A DNA stretch of 34,879 nucleotides from Rhizonema sp. PD37. Lineage in GTDB: Bacteria > Cyanobacteriota > Cyanobacteriia > Cyanobacteriales > Nostocaceae. Below the pieces are notes generated by a model, which had not been told where the DNA came from, searched no databases, and saw only the letters and a program-made list of their open reading frames with translations. A program made the position numbers and the translations under genes. The stretch lies in the NCBI GenBank assembly GCA_029379215.1, contig JAQYWO010000057.1:1-34879 (forward strand), in the 5' to 3' direction. Within the stretch, counting starts at the first letter, position 1, and the number at the start of each line of letters is the position of its first letter. Shown piece after piece: positions 26,446-33,055 of this stretch.

Positions 26446-26738
26446 CCTAGCTTTCCAGCTTTATGTAATGCTTCTATACGGTCACCTTCTGCTTCTTGCT
26501 CGGCAATGTCAGTATCAATTTCTTCCCGATTGATATGATAATATGTCAAAGCTGCATAAACCTGTGCCAAAGTTAGATGACCAATCTGATCAGCAATTTC
26601 CTCTGCACTATAACCTTGTTTATATCAGATGGCAATTCGTCGAACTGTTACGCCAGTTCCAGCAATCAGAGGACAGCCTCCATGAATTTCAGGATGACTG
26701 TCTATGAGAGTGCTAATATCAGTGAGAGTTTTTGACAT
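26442..26738 (-). pseudogene. DUF433 antitoxin, interrupted by TGA at codon 38
   Basis: From the ATG at 26738 the frame reads MSKTLTDISTLIDSHPEIHG, then CPLIAGTGVTVRRIAI, TGA (26625-26627), and continues in frame YKQGYSAEEIADQIGHLTLA to a TGA that overlaps the toxin start (ATGA). The whole is a normal 98-residue DUF433 antitoxin except for the stop, which falls where the family has a tryptophan (typically RIAIWYKQG). As in its toxin partner, one TGG to TGA change accounts for the loss. The C-terminal half after the stop (helix-turn-helix-like YSAEEIADQIGHLTLAQVYAA) has no start of its own. Confidence 0.8.
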
Positions 26739-26766
26739 AGTGTTAAATGGCTTAACCCAGTGCTGC

Positions 26767-26898
26767 CTATTTTAGCAAACGTAACTCAACATTAACTGAC
26801 TGCAAACCCTGATCGCGCAGATGCACAACATCATAGCCAGTATCGCGCAACCAGGCTACCGTGCGTAGCGAAATTCTCATATCTGCCAAAAATCTCAT
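26767..26898 (-). pseudogene. Truncated DUF5615 PIN-like toxin fragment
   Basis: A 43-codon frame starting at an ATG that overlaps the stop of the preceding DUF433 gene by three bases. It reads MRFLADMRISLRTVAWLRDT, then GYDVVHLRDQGLQSV, and stops after LLK. The first 35 residues match the N-terminus of DUF5615 toxins (the motif MRFLADMGIS, here with Arg for Gly). The remaining two thirds of the protein, including the later acidic active-site residues, are missing. It is therefore a dead toxin next to an apparently intact antitoxin. Confidence 0.7.
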
Positions 26899-27140
26899 GA
26901 GGCTTGTTTTTCAGCATTTGTGAAAGGATAAACCCGCTCTTGAGTTAACCACGCAGCATAGAGCAGAGATTGGCGAATATCCTCTGGTTCTAAATCAGGG
27001 TATTCTTCTAAAATTTTCTCTACAGGTTTCCCATTCGCTACCAAATTGACAACTAACGAAACAGGAATTCTCATTCCGCGAATACAAGCTTGTCCAGCCA
27101 TGATGCGTGGATCGAAGGTAATTCTGTCTAAACCTAACAT
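26895..27140 (-). CDS. DUF433 family antitoxin
   Basis: An 81-residue DUF433 protein, the antitoxin type that pairs with DUF5615 PIN-like toxins. It contains LDRITFDPRIMAGQACIRGM, RIPVSLVVNLVANG, the helix-turn-helix-like part PVEKILEEYPDLEPEDIRQS and the C-terminal LLYAAWLTQE. The ATG at 27140 has GGAGAG eight bases upstream, a better start than the longer frames to 27176 or 27224. The stop overlaps the start of its toxin, which is truncated, so this looks like an orphan antitoxin. It may still bind its own promoter region. It is the first gene of a run of four toxin-antitoxin genes on the minus strand and is divergent from hicBA. Confidence 0.85.
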   Translation of the reverse strand: MLGLDRITFDPRIMAGQACIRGMRIPVSLVVNLVANGKPVEKILEEYPDLEPEDIRQSLLYAAWLTQERVYPFTNAEKQAS

Positions 27141-27366
27141 AAATGAACTCTCCAAAATACTTTGAATTTCTGCCATAATCTCAGCCACCGCTTCTAAAAA
27201 CCTGTACAAACCAAACCTACTCATAATATAGACAAATCTCTACAAACTGACTTTTGCCTTGTTCGCTGATAGGAGGGTACATTACATCAGCAGAAAAAGA
27301 ATAATTTTTGCTACTAATTAGGTAAGCAGGCAATGTGCTAAAAGTAAATAAAGATATCAATAATCC

Positions 27367-27606
27367 ATGAATTTATTAAAACAGGTTCAGGCTAAGAAAA
27401 CTCAGACTTTTACAGCAATCTTGTACTGGGAAGAGGATGTTTACGTAGCTGAATGCCCAGAGGTGGGAACCGCAAGTCAAGGAGAGACGATAGAAGAAGC
27501 CATTACCAATTTAAAGGAGGCTACTCAACTGTACTTGGAAGAGTTCCCGCTTCCTGAAACTGCACCTCGTCGGTTGCTTACCACATTTGAGGTAACTAGT
27601 GCCTAA
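27367..27606 (+). CDS. hicB: HicB-like antitoxin
   Basis: A 79-residue protein with the partial RNase-H-like fold of HicB antitoxins: TFTAILYWEEDVYVAECPEV, then GTASQGETIEEAITNLKEAT and LYLEEFPLP. It lacks the extra C-terminal DNA-binding domain of longer HicB proteins. It should neutralise the HicA mRNA interferase encoded next, whose gene overlaps its end by eight bases. No strong ribosome site is seen before the ATG. A broken second copy of the 5' half of this gene lies at 30771-30911. Confidence 0.9.
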   Translation: MNLLKQVQAKKTQTFTAILYWEEDVYVAECPEVGTASQGETIEEAITNLKEATQLYLEEFPLPETAPRRLLTTFEVTSA

Positions 27607-27850
27607 GTTACCAAGAATAACAGCTTCTGAGGTCATTCGTGTTCTCGAAAGTTTAGGCTTTGTTCAGGTAAGACAACGTGGAAGCCATGTTATTTTGAAG
27701 AAACAACTTGTGCAAGAAGGCGAAGAGCGGAAAGTGATTGAAGTGGGCTGTGTTGTGCCAATGCATCGTAAGACAATAGCTGTTGGCACTCTAAAGAGTA
27801 TTTTGAATCAAGCTGGAGTCTCAGTTGAAGAGTTTCTCGAAAATCTATAG
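27599..27850 (+). CDS. hicA: HicA-like toxin, mRNA interferase
   Basis: An 83-residue HicA-type toxin with a double-stranded-RNA-binding-like fold that cleaves mRNA when free of HicB. The conserved block is ASEVIRVLESLGFVQVRQRG followed by SHVILKK, with the catalytic-type histidine at residue 30, and the C-terminal VPMHRKTIAVGTLKSILNQA. It starts with GTG at 27599 inside the last codons of hicB; GAGG lies seven bases upstream. All key parts are present, so the module looks functional. Confidence 0.9.
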   Translation: MPKLPRITASEVIRVLESLGFVQVRQRGSHVILKKQLVQEGEERKVIEVGCVVPMHRKTIAVGTLKSILNQAGVSVEEFLENL

Positions 27851-28015
27851 TTCAAAAGTATTTGTTGGGTAACAAGTTGTTAGTTTATCGCTGCGCCTGG
27901 GAATACTATGTATTAGGAATAAAAAGTTTTTTTTTAACATTTTAGGTAAGTGAATCTTACATGTACAAAAATATGACTTTTTCCTACGCAATAGCTAAAC
28001 CCCGCCATCAGCTAG

Positions 28016-28231
28016 ATGAACGCAACTACCACAAGGACTGCAAGAATTGGCAGCATCATTGAGAAACGCCGCCCCCTTGCTCAGAAAATTCAAAGGGTAG
28101 AGGCGAATTTGAAGTCTCTTGCTTCAGCACTTTGTAATCTTGAAGACCATAGTCATAATTTGCTGACGCGATTTAATGACTCAAATATTACTGCATTTTT
28201 TGCAATTTTTACTGAGATTAATAAGATATAA
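28016..28231 (+). CDS. Short coiled-coil ORF before the OLD nuclease, possibly a truncated gene
   Basis: A 71-codon frame. Residues 6-55 (TRTARIGSIIEKRRPLAQKI and onward through VEANLKSLASALCNLEDHSH) have a regular heptad-like pattern and would form a helix or coiled coil. The last 15 residues (AFFAIFTEINKI) change character and may be out-of-frame sequence. No ribosome site precedes the ATG. The N-terminal pattern resembles the helical start of longer P-loop proteins of cyanobacteria as I remember them, so it may be the stump of such a gene. It ends 36 bp before the OLD gene and could alternatively be its small partner. Confidence 0.45.
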   Translation: MNATTTRTARIGSIIEKRRPLAQKIQRVEANLKSLASALCNLEDHSHNLLTRFNDSNITAFFAIFTEINKI

Positions 28232-28267
28232 GTTATACTATACAAGATATTTTAGACCACGCACAGT

Positions 28268-30523
28268 ATGAAGTTAGAGGCAATAAAAATCCAAAACTTT
28301 AGAAGTATTCAGCAGGTAAATCTTGAAGATTGTGGCGGATTTAATGTAATTGTTGGAAAAAACAATGTTGGCAAGTCTAATATTCTTCTTGCTATTGATG
28401 CTTTCTTTAAATCTTTAAGTAAAGGTGAGCCTATTGTTCTCAATCCACCTATTGGTAAAATTATTGATTATCATGCCAATTTACTAGAGGTGCCCATCAA
28501 AATTACTATGCTCTTTCATCTCTCACTTGCTGAAAGAGATAACTTGATTCAAGATATCGTTTTAGAATCACCGCAAGTTAAAAATTCTGTTGATGGAATT
28601 GATCCAGAGTTGCGCTTAGCTGTGACTTTGACAGTAATTACTTCTCCGGAAGCTTTTGCATATGTTCAAAAAATAGCACTGTGCAAGCTTAGTTCTTTAG
28701 CGTTTTCTCAAGAGGAGATAGTTCGTACTATTCTTGAAATTAATACTGAAGCGGCTAAAGAACTTGTAGACAAAGCAAAACGATCACAAGAACTAGAAAA
28801 TGAAAGCCAAGAATTTGAAGTTATATTTTCTGACAAGTTCAAGCGTTTGGACGAGGATGATTGGAAACGTACCAAAGCTAACCCCTCTAGTGTAACAGAA
28901 CGATTTTTATTTCAAGTCATGAGTAGAACTAACCGTGTTCCAAAATTATCAAGATCGTTATCAACTAAACTTGAGGTACTTATTCAGTCTTCAGAGTCAA
29001 AAAGTGATTTTTTGGATGCAATTTCTTCTTTAGCAGATAGTTTACAAAAAGAAGCAGTTAGCTTGCGTTCAGAGCCAATTCGACACAAAATAGATAGTTT
29101 TTCAGGGTTAGAGACATCTGTCCCAATTTATGCATTGAACTTGATAAAACGGATTTCTGAAATGAATGTTTTATATCTTACCGAACGACGAGATCCAATA
29201 GGAAAACGTGAAGCTGCACAATTACTTGATCTTAAAGTTACACGAGGCGGACCGGAGAAGCTTCGTGCAATTCAAGGAACTGTATCAGCTCTGTTGGGTG
29301 TTGAGATTGATGCATTTCGAGCTGAGACTGTCCGTTCAAAAGAAGACTTAGACGCAGAACTTGATGTGGATCAATTTCTAGTTCAGGTAAATGGTGCAGG
29401 GATTCGTGAAGCATTAAGATTAATTTTAGATTATGAGCTTAATCGCCCTAACATACTTCTGGTTGAGGAGCCTGAAATACACTTACATCCAGGTCTGGAA
29501 ACAAGTATAATGAGATACTTAAAAAGGATTGGAAAAGACTGTCAAATCTTCATTACGACTCACTCCACAAACTTTTTAGATACAGCGGAAATGCGGAATG
29601 TTTACCTCGCATCTCATAATAATTCAACAAGTATTCAACTCATTAATGTAGAGGAAGCAGAGCAAAGTATTCCTCGTGAGCTTGGAATTAGATTAAGCGC
29701 TCTTTTCATGTTTGATCGGTTAGTTTTTGTTGAAGGGCCAACTGATGAAGATGTAATCCGTGAGTGGGCTTCTATCCTCGGCATAAACTTGGCACAAGCA
29801 AGTGTAGGATTTGTCCCTATGGGAGGAGTAAGAAACTTTGCTCACTTTGCGACAGAAGCAACAATTAGTTTTCTCAGTAAGCGACGTGTGTCAGTGTTTT
29901 TTTTGCTGGATCGTGATGAGCGTGAGGAGACTGAAGTAAAGCGTCTTTCTACAAAGCTTAAAAATGAAGCTAAATTAATAGTGTTAAAAAAACGCGAACT
30001 TGAGAATTATCTTTTATCTCCGGTAGCTATTTCTAAGTTTATTAAATTCAAGTATCAACTTGCAGGAACCAAAGATTATAAAAGTGTTGAGATAGCTGAG
30101 ATAACACAAGCCATCAACCAATGTGCTGATGCATTAAAGGATATTGCTATAGAGCGGCGAGTTGCAAAAATTACTTGCCTTCCAATTTATCCAAATCGCA
30201 ATGCCGTTCTAAATTCTGATTCTAAAACGTCTTTAATTGACAGAATCAGAGAAGATTACCTTCACCAAAAGCAGAGATTAGATGAATTGGAAAAAGATTT
30301 GTCAAAAATAATTGAAGAACAGACCAAACTGGTAGAAAAAAATTGGACAAATCAGAAGCTAGATTTAGTACCAGGTGATCTCTTATTAGATAATGTATGT
30401 AGGATATTTGATGTACGGTTCAGCAAAGAGAGAGACTCAGCAAGATTAGCATCCTTTATGAAAGAGAACGAAATTGATTCAGAGATCGGCGACATACTTA
30501 AAAGTTTTGTAGAGTTTCTATAA
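28268..30523 (+). CDS. OLD-family ATP-dependent endonuclease (ABC-type ATPase plus TOPRIM)
   Basis: A 751-residue protein combining an SMC/RecF-like ATPase and a TOPRIM nuclease domain. Near the N-terminus, IKIQNFRSIQQVNL leads to the P-loop GKNNVGKS at 30-37. The ABC signature-like NGAGIREALRLIL is near 377-390, Walker B ILLVEEPEIHLHP near 395-408, and the H-loop TTHSTNF follows. The TOPRIM domain starts LVFVEGPTDED near residue 489 with its glutamate, and FFLLDRDERE near 546 supplies the DxD pair. The C-terminal 150 residues include a coiled coil. OLD proteins act in phage defence and DNA repair; the Gabija GajA protein belongs to the same superfamily, but no UvrD-like GajB gene is adjacent, so this is a stand-alone OLD. 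No ribosome site is visible at the ATG. Confidence 0.9.
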   Translation: MKLEAIKIQNFRSIQQVNLEDCGGFNVIVGKNNVGKSNILLAIDAFFKSLSKGEPIVLNPPIGKIIDYHANLLEVPIKITMLFHLSLAERDNLIQDIVLESPQVKNSVDGIDPELRLAVTLTVITSPEAFAYVQKIALCKLSSLAFSQEEIVRTILEINTEAAKELVDKAKRSQELENESQEFEVIFSDKFKRLDEDDWKRTKANPSSVTERFLFQVMSRTNRVPKLSRSLSTKLEVLIQSSESKSDFLDAISSLADSLQKEAVSLRSEPIRHKIDSFSGLETSVPIYALNLIKRISEMNVLYLTERRDPIGKREAAQLLDLKVTRGGPEKLRAIQGTVSALLGVEIDAFRAETVRSKEDLDAELDVDQFLVQVNGAGIREALRLILDYELNRPNILLVEEPEIHLHPGLETSIMRYLKRIGKDCQIFITTHSTNFLDTAEMRNVYLASHNNSTSIQLINVEEAEQSIPRELGIRLSALFMFDRLVFVEGPTDEDVIREWASILGINLAQASVGFVPMGGVRNFAHFATEATISFLSKRRVSVFFLLDRDEREETEVKRLSTKLKNEAKLIVLKKRELENYLLSPVAISKFIKFKYQLAGTKDYKSVEIAEITQAINQCADALKDIAIERRVAKITCLPIYPNRNAVLNSDSKTSLIDRIREDYLHQKQRLDELEKDLSKIIEEQTKLVEKNWTNQKLDLVPGDLLLDNVCRIFDVRFSKERDSARLASFMKENEIDSEIGDILKSFVEFL

Positions 30524-30770
30524 GACTAATATTTATTTTGTGAAAAAGCTCTGTCGGCGATACGGAGAAAGCCCCGTTCTCTATTACTCAAAAATTCGGA
30601 AATGATGCGTGTAGAAGTGAAATCCGCCTGAAAGTTAAGTGAAATTTATCACAAGAAAGGCAGCCTACTGATAATATTTTGTGATGTTCAGGGGAGCGGG
30701 ACAAAAAACCGCACCTACTGGCTGATAGGCTAGAAAAGATTATTATAAACAAACCCTAACTCAGAATTCC

Positions 30771-30911
30771 ATAAATTTCTGACAACAGCTTAAGGCTAAG
30801 AAAACTCAGGCTTTTACAGCAATCTTATACTGGGAAGAGGATGTTTACATAGCTGAATGCCCAGAGGTAGGAACGGCAAGTCAAGGAGAGACGATAGAAG
30901 AAGCCATATAA
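30771..30911 (+). pseudogene. Truncated duplicate of the hicB 5' end
   Basis: Bases 30771-30907 align without gaps to 27367-27503, the first 45 codons of hicB, with about 11 mismatches in 137. The copy has lost the start codon (ATA for ATG) and has TGA as its fourth codon. It then keeps the reading frame (TQAFTAILYWEEDVYIAECP and GTASQGETIEEAI) before a TAA. It lies in the same orientation as hicB, on the far side of the OLD gene. It cannot encode an antitoxin. Confidence 0.9.
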
Positions 30912-30966
30912 TATTTAAAATAGGAGTGAGTAGGTTTCGATCTGTTGATCGCTTTAGGAGTTTTTT

Positions 30967-31749
30967 ATGCCTTCTCCATTTCCCGGTATGAATCCCTATC
31001 TAGAGCATCCTTCCCTGTGGGCAGGAATCCACCATCGGTTAATTACAGCAATAGCCAATGATCTCGCCCCCAAGCTGCGCCCAAAGTACATTGTGGCGAT
31101 TGAGGAGCGCGTGTATGAGGTGAATGGCGATACGTCTTTGCTTGTGGGTGTACCCGATGTCTCGGTGCAAAGTTCGCTCTTTTTAGCCCGAGCGACTGAA
31201 TCCAATCTTGCGGTTGTTTCCCCAACAATGCCGATGGATGTGTTGCTACCAATGCCAGAAATTTTGACAGAAGCATACTTAGAAATTCGGGCTGTGGAAA
31301 CTGAGGAAGTTGTGACCATTATTGAGGTACTTTCTCCGAAAAACAAACAGGTAGGAATCGGGCGGCTGCAATATGAAACAAAACGACTAAAGATTTTGGG
31401 TAGTGCTACTCATTTCGTTGAAATTGATTTGTTGCGTCAGGGAAATTCGATGCCAATGATCGGAGATTTTTTGCAAAGTCACTATCGGATTGTGGTAAGT
31501 CATAGCGAAATTCGTCCGAAGGCTGCTCTTTATGGATTTAATTTGCCAGATGTAATTCCTGAATTTCCAGTGCCGCTAAAGGCTAGTGAAGCAGAAATAA
31601 AGATTAACCCAAACCTATTGCTCGATCAGATTTACGATCAGGGAAGCTATGACTTAAGGATTGATTACAGCAGCGCCCCAATTCCAGCTTTGTCAGAACC
31701 GGATATGGCTTGGGTGAATGAGATATTGCAACAGCAGGAATTGAAGTAA
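30967..31749 (+). CDS. DUF4058 family protein
   Basis: A 260-residue protein of the DUF4058 family, frequent and multi-copy in cyanobacteria and without known function. The start MPSPFPGMNPYLEHPSLWAG is the family signature. It continues with HHRLITAIANDLAPKLRPKY, the central EVVTIIEVLSPKNK, and a C-terminal segment with DQIYDQGSYDLRIDY. The EVLSPxNK strand recalls the PD-(D/E)XK-like arrangement of Uma2-type proteins; I infer a possible nuclease-like fold but cannot show it. AGGAG lies six bases before the ATG. The gene begins about 55 bp after the hicB duplicate. Confidence 0.9.
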   Translation: MPSPFPGMNPYLEHPSLWAGIHHRLITAIANDLAPKLRPKYIVAIEERVYEVNGDTSLLVGVPDVSVQSSLFLARATESNLAVVSPTMPMDVLLPMPEILTEAYLEIRAVETEEVVTIIEVLSPKNKQVGIGRLQYETKRLKILGSATHFVEIDLLRQGNSMPMIGDFLQSHYRIVVSHSEIRPKAALYGFNLPDVIPEFPVPLKASEAEIKINPNLLLDQIYDQGSYDLRIDYSSAPIPALSEPDMAWVNEILQQQELK

Positions 31750-32195
31750 ATTTAAAAATCTTGTTTACTACTGAGATATATAGCGATCCGTTGAGGAGTC
31801 GTGAAAATTATTGTTTGAATGAACCGCAATAGACTTGGGCAGTGCGTTGGTGAGCCAGCGCGAATGACGGCTTTCCCGACAGAGGCGACTGGCTTTCATA
31901 CTCTGCCGACAGTCACGCACCTGCCCGCGCCAAGAAAGCCAAAAGAAGAAAGAGAGAGATTTTCACAACTGATTTAGGACTGCTATAGTATTCACAAATT
32001 TTTTTGAAGAACAAAACTACCGTAAATTCTAAATATTTCAAAGATGTCTGTGGTAGTTACAGTAGGTTTTTTATAGGATTCCGCACCTGATCATGACTAT
32101 GATTTTGTAGATAAAATATCATTAGATGAAAAATCTTTAGAGCATGATAAACTTTGTAACTCCTGTTATCTTCAAATTGCTAAAAAACTTGAAGG
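31750..32195. other. Intergenic region with a GC-richer repeat-like block
   Basis: About 450 bp between the converging DUF4058 and hydrolase genes. Positions 31818-31932 are clearly richer in G and C than the flanks and contain inverted pieces (TGAGCCAG against CTGGCTTTCA). This looks like one of the dispersed cyanobacterial repeats. The remaining AT-rich sequence shows no gene. No convincing terminator was found for either gene. Confidence 0.45.
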
Positions 32196-33017
32196 CTAGC
32201 TGCAATTCACCTCTCTTAGCAGTTGCTCCAAGAGTTGATTTACTCTCTGAGGCTGTTCAATAGGTAAGCTATGACCACACTTTTCAACCTCTACAAGTGT
32301 TGAATGGCTAATCCTTTTGTGTATTTCTTGACTCAGAAACATAGGTAATGCTGTATCCTCTTCACCACCAGCTATAATAGTTGGCGCAGTAATAGATGGC
32401 AACTGCTCCAAAATTGAACTAGCGCTGAGAACAGACTCAACTGAATGCTTTACAGAAATACTACTAATTTGTTTCATGCGCTCAACCCAAATCTTTTCAA
32501 TATTGGGGTTTGTTTCTAAAGATGTAGGACTACATAAGTTCTTTACAACTAGTCTCTTCATGAACTGGGTGTTCCAGAGAAAACGCAGTGTTAATACAGC
32601 ATTGAGTCCATGAAAACTAGGAACTTTCTTACCCTCTCCTGCTGATGCACTTGTGTTCAGCAGCAACAAACCCAGAACATGCTCTGGATGTCTAATGGCA
32701 ATTCGTAAACTTGTCATTCCACCCAAAGATACTCCGCCCCAGATAGCTTGCTGTATCTCAAGCTGCTGAACCAGATCCAGATAATCTTCTGCCATCTCAT
32801 CAAGCGACATGGGCTGATTGAGCAATGAAGATCCGCCATGACCGTGAATGTCGATCGCAATGATTCGTGCTTGACTTGCAAACGCTTTAATTTGTTGCTC
32901 GAAAGAGGTGCGATCTAAAAATAACCCATGAATCAAAATGATCGGAACCCCTTGACCGACCTCGACATAGTTTAACGTGGAGCCAGACTTGACCCGAACT
33001 TTTTTTACAGCTTCCAT
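32196..33017 (-). CDS. Alpha/beta-fold hydrolase
   Basis: A 273-residue alpha/beta hydrolase with the complete catalytic triad: nucleophile Ser97 in GVSLGG, Asp221 in GGEEDTALP and His249 in CGHSLPIEQP. The oxyanion-side HGLF motif is at 30-33 and DIHGHGGSS follows the third strand. It resembles esterases, lactonases and haloperoxidase-like enzymes; the substrate is not readable. It lies 38 bp downstream of the ABC exporter gene on the same strand and is probably co-transcribed, so it may modify or hydrolyse the exported compound. The ATG has only a weak GAAGA upstream. Confidence 0.88.
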   Translation of the reverse strand: MEAVKKVRVKSGSTLNYVEVGQGVPIILIHGLFLDRTSFEQQIKAFASQARIIAIDIHGHGGSSLLNQPMSLDEMAEDYLDLVQQLEIQQAIWGGVSLGGMTSLRIAIRHPEHVLGLLLLNTSASAGEGKKVPSFHGLNAVLTLRFLWNTQFMKRLVVKNLCSPTSLETNPNIEKIWVERMKQISSISVKHSVESVLSASSILEQLPSITAPTIIAGGEEDTALPMFLSQEIHKRISHSTLVEVEKCGHSLPIEQPQRVNQLLEQLLREVNCS

Positions 33018-33055
33018 AAAGTAATATCTTCGCCAAAAAAAGAGTATGAGGAAAA

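Noticed and set aside
26077..26738. UGA reassigned to tryptophan
   Set aside because: Other genes here use TGG for Trp and TGA as a normal terminator (for example 5515-5517 and 26895-26897), so genome-wide reassignment is not supported; decay is simpler.
27961..28062. 33-codon ORF starting at 27961
   Set aside because: Overlaps the coiled-coil ORF in another frame, has no ribosome site and no recognisable content.
28268..30523. Gabija system (GajA)
   Set aside because: The protein fits the OLD superfamily, but the following DNA holds a hicB fragment and DUF4058, with no UvrD-like helicase gene.
27367..30911. Prophage or integrative element with attachment sites
   Set aside because: No integrase, tRNA target or phage gene is seen; the direct repeat is part of the hicB coding sequence rather than an att site.
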